Assembly (NCBI GenBank): GCA_031292255.1
Contig: JARLHN010000022.1
Location: 1 to 64,000, forward strand
Length of the DNA: 64,000 bases
Source: Oryzomonas sp.
GTDB taxonomy: Bacteria > Desulfobacterota > Desulfuromonadia > Geobacterales > Pseudopelobacteraceae
Direction: 5' to 3'
Positions 37,005 to 45,513 of this stretch are shown here, piece after piece. The notes below the pieces were generated by a model that did no database searches, was not told where the DNA came from, and saw nothing but the letters and a program-made list of their open reading frames with translations. How positions within the stretch are numbered: the stretch's first letter is position 1; every line of letters starts with the position of its first letter. Position numbers and translations under genes: made by a program.

Positions 37005-37021
37005 AGCAATTCATGCACCAA
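37005..37021 (-). promoter_or_regulatory. Putative sigma-54 promoter of the hyb operon
   Basis: On the minus strand TTGGTGCATGAATTGCT has GG and GC doublets exactly 10 nt apart, as in sigma-54 -24/-12 elements (consensus TTGGCAC-N5-TTGCW). Transcription would begin about 85 nt before hybO. The divergent gene encodes an NtrC-type activator with an intact GAFTGA loop. Confidence 0.6.
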
Positions 37022-37131
37022 TCTGGTTTATCACCCGGCATCAAACTATCGCGATGCCGGTACCATAAAGGCTTTCAAGGGGTTGGAAAAAAACGGACAG
37101 TGATGAAGGTGTGATCTTTCTCGTGCAAAGT

Positions 37132-37168
37132 GTGCAAAACTGACTTGATTTGCGCAAAAACGACTTGA
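37132..37168. promoter_or_regulatory. Direct repeats, likely activator binding sites
   Basis: Two 17-bp direct repeats spaced 20 bp apart, GTGCAAAACTGACTTGA (37132-37148) and GCGCAAAAACGACTTGA (37152-37168). A third copy, GTGCAAAACTGTCTTGA, is at 36967-36983. The pair lies about 125-160 bp upstream of the putative sigma-54 start of hyb, the usual distance for an NtrC-type enhancer, and just before the regulator gene. Confidence 0.6.
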
Positions 37169-37181
37169 AAGGTGTGGGCAC

Positions 37182-38549
37182 ATGGCACAGATCTGCATTT
37201 GCGACGACGAAGAAGGGATCCTCAAGTATTTTAAAAAAGTGCTTAAAAGGTACCAGTCGGCCACCTTCAGCCGGGGCAAAGAGCTGCTCGCGTACTTGGA
37301 GTCGGAGGCGGGCGACCGGGTGGAAGTGCTGCTTCAGGACCTGCGGATGCCGGATCTTGACGGCATAGAGATCCTGCAGCGCGTCAAGGAGTTGCGACCC
37401 GACCTGCCGGTAATCATCATAACCGCCTTTGCCACGGTGGACGACGCGGTCAGGGCCATCAAGCTGGGGGCCTACGACTATGTGACCAAGCCGTGCCCCA
37501 ACGAGAAACTGCTCAGCATGGTGGAAAACGTGCTGCATCTGAGCCGCCTGACGGCAGAGAACCGCCGTCTGCGGGAAAAGATACATGGCGGGGGGCACGA
37601 TCCCATCGTATTCGCCAGTCCGCGCTTCCGCCAGGTATACGACCTGACCCTCAAGGTAGCTTCCAGCGACGCCAATATCCTGATACTGGGTGAATCGGGC
37701 ACCGGCAAGGAGTTGATCGCCAGCGCCCTGCACCACAACAGTCTCCGCCGTTCCCACCCCTTTGTCTCGCTCAACTGCGCCTCACTGTCGGATACCCTGC
37801 TGGAAAGCCAGCTGTTCGGGCACCTGCGGGGCGCCTTCACCGGCGCGTTCACCAATCAGAAAGGGATGTTGGAAGAGGCCGATGGCGGCACGCTGTTCCT
37901 GGACGAGATAGGCGACGTCAGCCCTGCGGTCCAGGGCAAGCTGCTCCGGGTAATCCAGGAGCGCGACTTCATACCCATCGGCTCCACCCACCCCAAACAG
38001 GTGAACGTGCGTTTCGTGGCCGCCACCAACAAAGAGTTGCAACTCGAGGTATCCGAGGGACATTTCCGCGAAGACCTCTACTACCGGCTTAACGTGATCA
38101 CCATCACCCTGCCGCCGCTCAGGGAGCGCCCCGAGGACATCGAGCCTTTGGCGCAGCACTTCCTGCGCCGTTTTTCGGAACGGATGAGCAAAAATATCCA
38201 TGCCCTGGACCCCAAGGCCCTGGAGGCCCTACAGGCCTACGACTGGCCCGGCAACGTGCGCGAGCTGGAGAATGTCATGGAACGGGCCGTCATCTTGACC
38301 TCCGGCAGCCACATCAGCGCCGACGTCATCCCCCTGCACAGCGGGCAGAAGGCGCCCGTGCAGGCCCCGGTCCCGGCCCGCCAATCGCAGATGGTTGCCC
38401 TGGAGGAGATGGAGCGCCATCACATTCTGGCCGTACTGAAAGGGAATCATTACAACAAGAGCCGCACGGCCGAAATACTGGGCATCTCGCGCCGGACCCT
38501 GGACCGCCGCATTGCCGAATTCGGCCTGATGGAGTGGGAAGGGTGTTGA
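37182..38549 (+). CDS. NtrC-family sigma-54-dependent response regulator
   Basis: The 455-residue protein has a receiver domain (about 1-120) with phospho-acceptor Asp in [12 protein letters not shown] and Lys in YVTKPC. The AAA+ domain (about 145-370) has Walker A GESGTGKE, the sigma-54-contact loop GAFTGA and Walker B FLDEIGDV. The C-terminal Fis-type HTH reads [20 protein letters not shown]. It activates sigma-54 promoters by ATP hydrolysis. It is divergent from hyb with direct repeats between, and its stop overlaps the histidine kinase gene, so the pair is a dedicated two-component system. Hyb control is my inference. Confidence 0.95.
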   Translation: MAQICICDDEEGILKYFKKVLKRYQSATFSRGKELLAYLESEAGDRVEVLLQDLRMPDLDGIEILQRVKELRPDLPVIIITAFATVDDAVRAIKLGAYDYVTKPCPNEKLLSMVENVLHLSRLTAENRRLREKIHGGGHDPIVFASPRFRQVYDLTLKVASSDANILILGESGTGKELIASALHHNSLRRSHPFVSLNCASLSDTLLESQLFGHLRGAFTGAFTNQKGMLEEADGGTLFLDEIGDVSPAVQGKLLRVIQERDFIPIGSTHPKQVNVRFVAATNKELQLEVSEGHFREDLYYRLNVITITLPPLRERPEDIEPLAQHFLRRFSERMSKNIHALDPKALEALQAYDWPGNVRELENVMERAVILTSGSHISADVIPLHSGQKAPVQAPVPARQSQMVALEEMERHHILAVLKGNHYNKSRTAEILGISRRTLDRRIAEFGLMEWEGC

Positions 38550-40504
38550 ACTATCCCCGCGCCTCCATCCGCCGCAAGCTGATCTTCGCCACCCTGACGC
38601 CGCTCTGCGTCACCATACTGCTCTGCTGGCTGATCGGTTCGCTGCTGATCACCGACCGCATCTTCCGCCAGGCCCAACAAAATGTGATCAGGGACCTCAA
38701 CCTGGCCCACAAGGTTTGCCTGGACGAGATAAGTCACCTTGACAGCGTGGTCAAGGGGGCCGCGCTGGCGCCGGAGCTTGCCCTGCAGCTTGACGACGCC
38801 CGCCACGAACGCCAGCAAACGATGTTGCGACAGATCCTGCAAACTGAGAACTTAAGCTTTCTGAACGTGGTCGATGTAAAAGGGGTGGTGCGCTACCGGA
38901 CTGCCAAGCCGCAGCAACAGGGGGACAGGTTGGACGACGACCCCCTGGTGGCCCGTGCTCTGGCGGGAGAGTTGACCGGCGGAGTGGAGGTCTTTTCGCA
39001 GGAACGACTGAACCTGGAGAATCAGTCCCTGGCAAATGCTGCCGTGATAACGCTTATGCCGACCCCCCGGGCCCGCACGGTCGTTCATAACACCGAACAG
39101 CGCGGTCTGATGCTGGTATCCGCGGCTCCCTTGCTGGCCAGTGACGGCCGGGTGATCGGAGCGCTGGAGGCCGGCTTCATGCTCAACAACGATAACAGCC
39201 TGGTGGATACCATTACCCACACGGTCTTCGACCAGGATGGGAAGGGCGCGGCCACCATCTTTTTGGGGGACGTGCGGATCGCCACCAACATCAGGGATAC
39301 GTCCGGAGACCGGGCCATCGGCAGCATCATGTCCCAGGAGGTGGCGGCAGTGGTGCTGAATCAGGGCAAGGACTGGAGCGACCGCGCCTTTGTGTACAGC
39401 GACTGGTATATTTCGGCCTACGAGCCGCTCCGCGACCCCTCCGGCAGTGTGGTGGGGGCATTGTACGTCGGCATGCCGGAAAAGCCCCTGTTGGATATGA
39501 GAAGGAGACTTAATCTGATCTTTGCCGGTGTGCTGCTGTTCGTATCCCTGACCGGTATCACCCTTGCCACCTGGATCAGCGGCCGAATGGCCCGGCCGGT
39601 GCGCGCCCTGGCCGAGGCTGCCAGGCGCGTGGCCACCGGGCAACTCATCGAGCCGATCGTGGTGACAAGCAACGACGAGATTGGGCAGTTAGCCATCGAG
39701 TTCAACACCATGACCCGCGGAGTCACTTTGCTGAACCAGACCCTGGAACAAAAGGTGGAGGAGCGCACCCGTGACCTGGCGGAGAAAAATGCGCAACTGC
39801 TGGCTACCCAGATGGAGTTGTGCAGGGCCGAGCGTCTGGCCGGCCTGGGCATGCTGGCAGCCGGTGTGGCCCACGAGATCAATAACCCGCTGGCGGTGAT
39901 CCGCGGCAACGCCGAGCTTTTGCAAAGCGCCATCCCGGAAGGCAGCGAAATCCGCGAAGATGCCGACGCCATCGTGGAAGAAGCCATCCGCATCGAACGC
40001 ATCGTCAACAACCTGCGGGTCTTTTCACGAAACGGCATGAAGCGGATTGTCACCTTTTCCTTGGGAAAGATGCTCGACGCCATCCTCAATCAGATCGGCC
40101 ACCAGATCCCCCTGGACCACTACCGCGTAATCAGGGAGTACCGGGAAAGGGACGTGGAGATCGGAGGGGATACGGACCAACTGCGGCAGGTCTTCACCAA
40201 CCTGATTATCAACGGCCTCCAGGCCATGCCCGATGGGGGGGAGTTACGGGTAAGCACCGAACCGGACCAGGCTGGGCAACAAGTGGTGGTGACGGTGCGG
40301 GACAATGGCTGCGGCATCCAGGATAAGGACAAGGAACGGCTCTTCTCACCCTTCTTCAGCACCAAGGATCATGGCACGGGACTGGGGCTGGCGGTGTCGT
40401 ACGGCATTGTCAGGGACCATGGGGGGGATATCCGGTTTGAGAGCCGCGTCGGCGAGGGAGCGACTTTTATGGTGTTTTTGCCGTTCCGGCAAGAGGCGGG
40501 TTAA
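38543..40504 (+). CDS. Membrane sensor histidine kinase paired with the NtrC-type regulator
   Basis: The start is a GTG, either 38543 (GGAG at good distance) or 38534; both overlap the regulator gene. The product of about 653 residues has a membrane helix near 15-37 and a long periplasmic Cache-type sensor (about 40-325, with FLNVVDVKGVVRYRT and LYVGMPEK). A second helix lies near 330-350, followed by HAMP and a coiled coil. The HisKA domain (LAAGVAHEINNPLAVIRGNA) and HATPase (DNGCGI, GTGLGLAVSYGIV) follow. The NtrB-like kinase box fits the NtrC-type partner. Ligand unknown; Cache suggests a small extracellular molecule. Confidence 0.93.
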   Translation: MLNYPRASIRRKLIFATLTPLCVTILLCWLIGSLLITDRIFRQAQQNVIRDLNLAHKVCLDEISHLDSVVKGAALAPELALQLDDARHERQQTMLRQILQTENLSFLNVVDVKGVVRYRTAKPQQQGDRLDDDPLVARALAGELTGGVEVFSQERLNLENQSLANAAVITLMPTPRARTVVHNTEQRGLMLVSAAPLLASDGRVIGALEAGFMLNNDNSLVDTITHTVFDQDGKGAATIFLGDVRIATNIRDTSGDRAIGSIMSQEVAAVVLNQGKDWSDRAFVYSDWYISAYEPLRDPSGSVVGALYVGMPEKPLLDMRRRLNLIFAGVLLFVSLTGITLATWISGRMARPVRALAEAARRVATGQLIEPIVVTSNDEIGQLAIEFNTMTRGVTLLNQTLEQKVEERTRDLAEKNAQLLATQMELCRAERLAGLGMLAAGVAHEINNPLAVIRGNAELLQSAIPEGSEIREDADAIVEEAIRIERIVNNLRVFSRNGMKRIVTFSLGKMLDAILNQIGHQIPLDHYRVIREYRERDVEIGGDTDQLRQVFTNLIINGLQAMPDGGELRVSTEPDQAGQQVVVTVRDNGCGIQDKDKERLFSPFFSTKDHGTGLGLAVSYGIVRDHGGDIRFESRVGEGATFMVFLPFRQEAG

Positions 40505-40566
40505 CGGGTGGCGTGAATTGTTTGAATGAAGTCAGCATTCCGAGCACCTTCAAAACTCGTGAAAAT

Positions 40567-41418
40567 TTAATCAATAATGGTTTTTACGATATCATAAAGC
40601 TCCGAAACATCGGTTAAATCCAAAAACGTCAGTTCGTCACTAATATTACATGTATCAATGCTATCTGCAATATCAATATCTTGCTCTATACAGTAATGCA
40701 GTTTATCTGCTAATCTTACAGTGGCAACAAAATAATCGTTTAAACCGCATTTCCAATTATCATCGGAAAGACTGGATAATATGTTTGTATATATTTCAGG
40801 CATATTATTGTGCTTCATTATTTTAATACCTTGCTCAATATTTAATTCTACGATTATATTCACAATTAAGTTATTATCAGGATGGATTACATCACTCGTT
40901 GTTAGTTTATCAATAACTTTTAACAGATATAATTTGCCGATTTCATGTAATAATCCAGCCAAGTATACTTCATCATGGTTTAGTTCTGGCATATTCTTAT
41001 CACGACTAATCTTTAATGCCAAATATGCCCCTATTTTTGCGACCTTATGACAATGATGCCAAAGATCTTTCATAAGTGAGTTTATCACTGGATTATCGGA
41101 TTTGGTATTTTCCATACTTGCAGAAAAAGCCAGATTAACAATCTGTTGTGAACCAAGCCTTATGATGGCATTCTTGATTGTGGCAATTGGTGTCTTTCCA
41201 GAATAATATGTACTGTTAGCATATTTAAGCATCTTTGAAGCTAAAGCAGGGTCAGCATGCACTAATATTATTACATCTTCAATTCTGTATGAGTTGTCTT
41301 TCATCATTTGTAACAATTTTATTGCCACCTCATGAAAAACAGGTATGACAATCGGTTGAGAAGTTATAATGTTTTTAGTGAATTCCGGAATCGCCATATT
41401 TGTTGTAATGTTGCCCAT
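40567..41418 (-). CDS. HDOD-domain signalling protein
   Basis: The 283-residue protein is mostly one HDOD domain (about residues 20-215): PVFHEVAIKLLQMM, a KMLKYANSTYYSG helix, IVNLAFSAS and LAGLLHEIGKLYLL. HDOD proteins are signalling outputs related to HD hydrolases, usually without catalytic activity. The HE-GK of the second site remains but the HD pair is not clear. The gene is distinctly AT-rich compared with neighbours, suggesting recent transfer or relaxed composition. It is convergent with the kinase operon. Confidence 0.88.
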   Translation of the reverse strand: MGNITTNMAIPEFTKNIITSQPIVIPVFHEVAIKLLQMMKDNSYRIEDVIILVHADPALASKMLKYANSTYYSGKTPIATIKNAIIRLGSQQIVNLAFSASMENTKSDNPVINSLMKDLWHHCHKVAKIGAYLALKISRDKNMPELNHDEVYLAGLLHEIGKLYLLKVIDKLTTSDVIHPDNNLIVNIIVELNIEQGIKIMKHNNMPEIYTNILSSLSDDNWKCGLNDYFVATVRLADKLHYCIEQDIDIADSIDTCNISDELTFLDLTDVSELYDIVKTIID

Positions 41419-42148
41419 AGATTGATTCTACCTCTGGCCGTGAAATTATAATTGAGTCGTTTTTGGATAAGTCAATATCAAGTTCGGATTAATTGTACAA
41501 TGCCAGATTTGGTCATTATGCCTGTTCCTCATATTTGATTCATCCTTGCCGTGCTTATCAGACATGTTACTTCCCCTGGCATCTGGAGTGTGGCCATACT
41601 CCTCAAGGCCGACAACGGAACAGGCAACGAATGAGCCGCGGAGGGATCTAAGCAGCCCGACCCTATATTAGGGATTACCAACTTGGCATAATCTATCAAA
41701 AAGCGGCTTTAAGCAACACCTTAGACGATACCTTTTTGCTATGCCCACCAGCCCCCATCCTGCTCCACACGGTCCACGTGCCCTCCACAACCACACCCAG
41801 GCCGCTGGCCCCTCCCCCACCCTGCTGACTTGACAAAATCCCGTGGTGTTGCTAGCCTTTAAAAATCCGGCTAGTTTTTTGCAAAATGTCAAAATTCCCT
41901 CATCCGCCCGTTCAGGGTGAGAGAATAAGTAGGGGTTTTAACTCTATTGCCACGACTAAACCGGACAGCACCGCCAAAATGTTTGTTTTTTTGTGGTGGC
42001 GATCACACGAAATACCATATAATTCTCTAAAATCTCAGCAAAAAGTTGAATATGTTCCAAAGCAGCCATATTGTGATAAACTTCTTAATAGAGAATCATT
42101 CAATAAACGGCGCTATCTGATGACACATGGGGCAATGGAGAGATAGCG
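41419..42148. other. 730-bp intergenic region with an isolated terminator
   Basis: No convincing gene; an 86-codon frame at 41886-42146 has no family features and poor context. A clear terminator hairpin is at 41852-41880 without any upstream gene on the plus strand, so a small RNA could end there. Confidence 0.4.
41852..41880 (+). terminator. Isolated intrinsic terminator
   Basis: CTAGCC (41852-41857) pairs with GGCTAG (41869-41874) around an A-rich 11-nt loop, and six Ts follow directly. No plus-strand coding region precedes it for over 1 kb. Confidence 0.6.
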
Positions 42149-42757
42149 ATGAAAATCCGAATAGTGTTATTGTTGATACTCGCAATCTCCCGTGTTACCG
42201 CCATTGCCGCTCATGGAGAGTCGATGTGTGCGATGACGGGAGATTGGGGCTGTTTCGGGACCATTGAAGCAAATACGGAAGCCGACCATTGCAAGTACAG
42301 CACATTTCGAAATGGTGATCGATTGCTCGAAGCGAGGATTGAGAGTAGGGGCAATAACCGGTTTTTCCAGAAACTCTCCATAGAACCATTATCTCACGAG
42401 CTTTACAATGGCGATAACAGTCTCTACATGCTGGCATACGGCATGATCCATGTCATTGCAGATGCGTTCAGGACTGCCTATCCAGACGGAGCCAACGCTG
42501 TCCCGGAGGGACATTCCGTAAAAATCACAAAAATATACAACATCCAAAATGCCGAGGTCCAGCTGGTTCTCACCACTGACCGCAGACAGCAGCAGATCAG
42601 ATATTCCGTCAAGTTTGCAGATGATACTAGCGAAATCACTGGGGTCTGCGACAGTCTGCTTCCCGAGCCGCTGCCGGATACCTATAACGTCCAGAAATGG
42701 CGCCACAGGATTCCGAAACTCATAAGAACCCTGGCTGATGTTCGCTCGCTAAAATAG
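42149..42757 (+). CDS. Exported protein of unknown function
   Basis: The start has GGAGAGATAGCG upstream. The 202-residue product has a signal peptide ending near AIAA (about residue 21). Cysteines at about 27, 35, 48 and near 167 could form disulfides. The mature part mixes strands and helices, with a central segment MLAYGMIHVIADAFRTAYPD. I do not recognise a family. A GEMM-I riboswitch cassette for the next gene starts just downstream. Confidence 0.75.
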   Translation: MKIRIVLLLILAISRVTAIAAHGESMCAMTGDWGCFGTIEANTEADHCKYSTFRNGDRLLEARIESRGNNRFFQKLSIEPLSHELYNGDNSLYMLAYGMIHVIADAFRTAYPDGANAVPEGHSVKITKIYNIQNAEVQLVLTTDRRQQQIRYSVKFADDTSEITGVCDSLLPEPLPDTYNVQKWRHRIPKLIRTLADVRSLK

Positions 42758-42802
42758 TTTCCAAACGGAAACGGCCTGAATAAAAAATAATCTTGCGCGC
42801 GA

Positions 42803-42830
42803 TTGTGCCGGTGCAGGGTGATGATATAAT
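42803..42830 (+). promoter_or_regulatory. Putative promoter of GEMM-I cassette 2
   Basis: TTGTGC, 16 bp, then TATAAT. The -35 hexamer, spacing, the GATGA before the -10 and the distance to the aptamer all match the promoter at 14333, so both cassettes probably share one sigma factor and activity pattern. Confidence 0.6.
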
Positions 42831-42861
42831 TATCGATAAATTGTCTTTAGGTTCATACGCA

Positions 42862-42942
42862 CTGCCCCGATAAAGCCAAACCCTTCGCAAGAAGGGGGCG
42901 GAAAGCCGCGGATCTTCAAGACGAAGATGGCCGGACTGCCGG
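42862..42942 (+). promoter_or_regulatory. GEMM-I cyclic dinucleotide riboswitch aptamer 2
   Basis: The core is well conserved: AAGCCAAACC, a perfect P2 stem CCCTTC/GAAGGG (42881-42896) with GCAA tetraloop, GGGCGGAAAGCC, a P3 hairpin ATCTTC/GAAGAT and GGCCGGACTGCCGG. It is closely similar to the aptamer at 14391. As there, G at the ligand-deciding position in my alignment favours c-di-GMP over cGAMP, with caution. It precedes the small exported protein at 43061. Confidence 0.92.
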
Positions 42943-42978
42943 AGGATACCCATATCTTCACGGAGTCCGGCCTTTTTT
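42929..42978 (+). terminator. Riboswitch-controlled intrinsic terminator 2
   Basis: GGCCGGACT (42929-42937), part of the aptamer 3' side, pairs perfectly with AGTCCGGCC (42964-42972), followed by six Ts. Aptamer folding and this stem exclude each other, predicting that ligand turns expression on. Confidence 0.9.
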
Positions 42979-43060
42979 ACGGGCACAGGTCAACCCTCCG
43001 AGGGCAGCGCAAAGGACCGCTCGACACAACGCAGTTCAACCTATTTCAGGAGGTGCAACA

Positions 43061-43345
43061 ATGAAACGGTACGCAATGGCAGCAGTGACCGCATTGATGG
43101 TGTCGGCGTCTTTCCCCGTTTTTGCGGAAGAACCCGCGAGTAATGCTGAAAATGCCAAGGATGAATGTGTTCTAGCGGCAAAGAATTGCCGGGACGCCGT
43201 GGATTCCCTGCAACAGAGTATCGCCAAGCTGAACAGGGAAATTGCGAGGGGCAACAAGGTGTACTCTCCGGAGGATTTGAGGCGGCTTAACGAAAAGCTG
43301 AATGAGGCGAATGACCTGATGAGTAAAATGTTGTCCAATCCGTAA
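43061..43345 (+). CDS. Small periplasmic coiled-coil protein under riboswitch control
   Basis: CAGGAGG precedes the ATG. The 94-residue product has a signal peptide ending at VFAEE (about residue 22-24), then a short acidic stretch and two helices (about 35-60 and 70-90) that look like a helical hairpin. A Cys pair (DECVLAAKNC) could form a disulfide. It has no lipobox. I cannot assign a function. Its expression is predicted to depend on a cyclic dinucleotide through the GEMM-I element just upstream. Confidence 0.8.
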   Translation: MKRYAMAAVTALMVSASFPVFAEEPASNAENAKDECVLAAKNCRDAVDSLQQSIAKLNREIARGNKVYSPEDLRRLNEKLNEANDLMSKMLSNP

Positions 43346-43394
43346 TAGACTTTGGCCCCGGCTGACCATCGAGGCACGCGAAGAAAAGTGTAAG

Positions 43395-43427
43395 GGCTGT
43401 GCAGTGCAATGCTGCGCAGCCTTTTTT
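43395..43427 (+). terminator. Intrinsic terminator
   Basis: GGCTGTGCAG pairs with CTGCGCAGCC (one G-U pair) and is followed by six Ts. It closes the riboswitch-controlled transcription unit. Confidence 0.85.
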
Positions 43428-43528
43428 ATTTGTGGGCGGACACGAAAGGCACGGCATTCCACATACCTTTTTCGCCATCCCGGCAACAAAGTTGCATGAA
43501 AGCATATTCATCACCGGGAGGAAATGCC

Positions 43529-43834
43529 ATGGAGCCCCTTGACAAGGATACGGCCGGCAAACTGTTCAAACATTATCGCAAGAACCGCGACGGCATCAGA
43601 AACAAGCCGGAAATGGCATCGATCTGCTTGATCTGCGGTTCTATCCATGTCATTCCCCAAAACGGGGATGATCATATGTTGGTCTGCCGCAATTGCGGTT
43701 TTCCCTTTTACCGTTATGAATGCAAGGTTTGTGGTGAAACCATCGATGGGCGGGACCCGCAGAACCCCGGTTGCCGGCAATGCGGATGGAGAATCTGCAC
43801 CTGTGGGGTATGCGGCTGTAACAACGTTGCGTGA
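43529..43834 (+). CDS. Zinc-ribbon cysteine-rich protein
   Basis: ATG 43529 follows GGGAGGAAATGCC; the longer upstream frame runs through the preceding terminator and is not used. The 101-residue product has an N-terminal helix with basic residues and then tandem knuckles: CLICG, CRNCG, CKVCG, CRQCG and a CTCGVCGC tail. This predicts two or more zinc (or Fe-S) sites in rubredoxin/zinc-ribbon style. It is probably cytosolic, perhaps binding nucleic acid. Family not recognised. Confidence 0.75.
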   Translation: MEPLDKDTAGKLFKHYRKNRDGIRNKPEMASICLICGSIHVIPQNGDDHMLVCRNCGFPFYRYECKVCGETIDGRDPQNPGCRQCGWRICTCGVCGCNNVA

Positions 43835-44131
43835 AATGAGGGCTTTACTGCCGAGAGAATGACCGTAGTTGATAAAAAAACGGGCATCGCATCCAAAATC
43901 GGCATAACCCCTGGCAATCGTCACGGGCGAAACCTCTGTTACAGGCACCCAACTCCGTGTCGGATTTGCAGGTTGGACACGATAGAAAAAATTATGAGGG
44001 ACCCACCGGCCCCCACTCTCTTGGAAGCAGGCGCCGATGAACCCCTCGCTCTCTTACCCGTAACCTTTCCCATACATTTCGATGCGGATCCCGCTTTTGA
44101 AAATAACGGACACCCTGCCGGAACGGCACCC
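43835..44131. other. Intergenic region without a supported gene
   Basis: A plus-strand open frame (43859-44317) crosses this region but runs opposite to the CsbD-like gene and is Pro/Leu-rich without features, so I regard it as non-coding. Confidence 0.5.
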
Positions 44132-44311
44132 TTACAACCCGCAGAACCCTTGAACCTTGCCGATCCTCCATTGAACCTTACCGGCTACCCTTTCAAGTTT
44201 CCCTTTGGCTCCCAGCGTACTATTCGAACAGACCCTCCCCGCAATCTCCCTGAACGTGCCGCGAACTCTGTGGAAGATCCCTCTTGCCTGGTACTTGGTG
44301 CTGAGTTTCAT
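44132..44311 (-). CDS. CsbD-like stress protein
   Basis: The start at 44311 has a strong AAGGAGG. The 59-residue product has repeated GK-Ex-AGK-type units (FHRVRGTFREIAGRV, GAKGKLERVAGKVQWRIGKV), the mark of the CsbD family of small hydrophilic stress proteins. It is more basic than usual and carries two cysteines. Role unknown in general; CsbD-type genes are usually induced by stress. The small basic protein gene at 44398-44574 is upstream in the same direction. Confidence 0.75.
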   Translation of the reverse strand: MKLSTKYQARGIFHRVRGTFREIAGRVCSNSTLGAKGKLERVAGKVQWRIGKVQGFCGL

Positions 44312-44397
44312 GATTGACCTCCTTCTTGCATCCGATAACGCCGTTGCCCGGATTATCAGCCTCCGGGCAACGGGGGGTTTGCCCAGCAGCAACAGAC

Positions 44398-44574
44398 CTA
44401 TTTATGACTGCTGCCCGCACTGCTTGGAGATTTCCGGCCAGCGCTTCCTGCCGATGGGCTTGCAGATCTTGATTGCACCTTTGCGGCGGATTGAGTTGCT
44501 GCCAGAGAACCTTTCCGGCTCTTTGTCTTAGCTCCGGCCTTTTGAAGACTCGAGGTTTCTTTTATAGCTCTCAT
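44398..44574 (-). CDS. Small Lys/Ser/Ala-rich basic protein
   Basis: The ATG at 44574 follows GGAAGG. The 58-residue product is low-complexity and strongly basic (AKTKSRKGSLAATQSAAK), similar in style to histone-H1-like or DNA-coating peptides. Another frame of the same bases, ending CKPIGRKRWPEISKQC, looks at least as protein-like, so a frameshift or a different gene cannot be excluded. It shares direction with the CsbD-like gene 86 bp downstream. Confidence 0.4.
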   Translation of the reverse strand: MRAIKETSSLQKAGAKTKSRKGSLAATQSAAKVQSRSASPSAGSAGRKSPSSAGSSHK

Positions 44575-44918
44575 GGTTAACACCTTCCTTCTCCTGGTGT
44601 GAAGTATTTTCCCCTTCTTGCTACTAGTCATTATAACAATTTTTTTATCACAAATGTCACATGGTTATTGCACCGACAGGGAGCTGCTTCGGACCAATGG
44701 GCCGTTGAAAAACCATTGCGGGGAACTCCATGGCGGTCAAAGTCATTTAAAAAGTTATTAACCATTTGTTATAACATCATTATTATACATCAGGCCTGTT
44801 CCCGTGTTGCTATTATTCGGCCTGATAATGGAGAAACAAGTGTATACTAGAAAGAGAAGAGAAAAGGGCCTGGGCACCCAAAAGGGATCGTTCAAAAGAT
44901 TCAGTCAGAGGATTGAGC
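44575..44918. other. AT-rich divergent promoter region
   Basis: No gene seen. The region separates the minus-strand CsbD pair from the plus-strand beta-barrel gene and should hold promoters for both. Confidence 0.5.
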
Positions 44919-45392
44919 ATGAGCATTGAGAGAAAGAACTATACAAGAGTCGTACGGCCTCAAGGGAGCGCCGGGGTCAGTGCCCTTGCAATGGTGACGA
45001 TTGCCTGTATTGCCATGCTGAGGGTGACGGTCTGTTATGCCGGCGATGTCAAGGACGGCTTTATGCTCGGTTCCGGCACGTTGCAGCCCGTTACGACCGA
45101 TACGACCGGTAAGAATCCCGGCGTGGTGACTGCGAAATACGGTTTCAGCCTGTTGAAGGACTTCACACCCTACATCGGAACCGGGGTGGCATACATCCTT
45201 CCCCAGGAAGCCGGCGTCACCGACGCTTCGACAAAACTGAAGACAGGTCTGGCGGGTCAGGCCGGCGTCAGCTTCAATCTGGGCAGCAATTCAGCATTGG
45301 TGGTTGACTACAAATATCTGCACCTCACCAACGACCCTTCCAACAGCACACCACCTCAATCATTGGGAATCGGCGTAAACATCAAATTCTGA
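44919..45392 (+). CDS. Small outer-membrane beta-barrel protein
   Basis: ATG 44919 follows AGAGGA. The 157-residue product has a long signal peptide ending near CYAGD (about residue 42). Alternating strands follow with aromatic ends (KYGFSLLKDFTPYIGTGVAY, ALVVDYKYLHL), finishing IGVNIKF with the C-terminal Phe typical of outer-membrane barrels. The size suggests a short barrel of the OmpW/opacity-like group. Function unknown. Confidence 0.8.
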   Translation: MSIERKNYTRVVRPQGSAGVSALAMVTIACIAMLRVTVCYAGDVKDGFMLGSGTLQPVTTDTTGKNPGVVTAKYGFSLLKDFTPYIGTGVAYILPQEAGVTDASTKLKTGLAGQAGVSFNLGSNSALVVDYKYLHLTNDPSNSTPPQSLGIGVNIKF

Positions 45393-45513
45393 TGAACTTG
45401 CCGGCGCCGCGTGACCATCCCGTATGTATACGTAGTAACACCATTTGACGAAGGTCTCGGCCATCGGCTATACTTTGGGTTATTGCGCAGGTATCGCCCA
45501 TAGAGGACCAAAC

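Noticed and set aside
37173-37196. TGGCAC...TGC element at the regulator start as a sigma-54 promoter
   Set aside because: GG to GC spacing is 9 rather than 10 nt and it lies over the start codon.
41886-42146. 86-codon plus-strand open frame before the exported protein
   Set aside because: No convincing ribosome site or family resemblance; lies just after a terminator, so transcription is doubtful.
43859-44317. 152-codon plus-strand open frame
   Set aside because: Opposes the CsbD-like gene, which has a strong ribosome site and family repeats.
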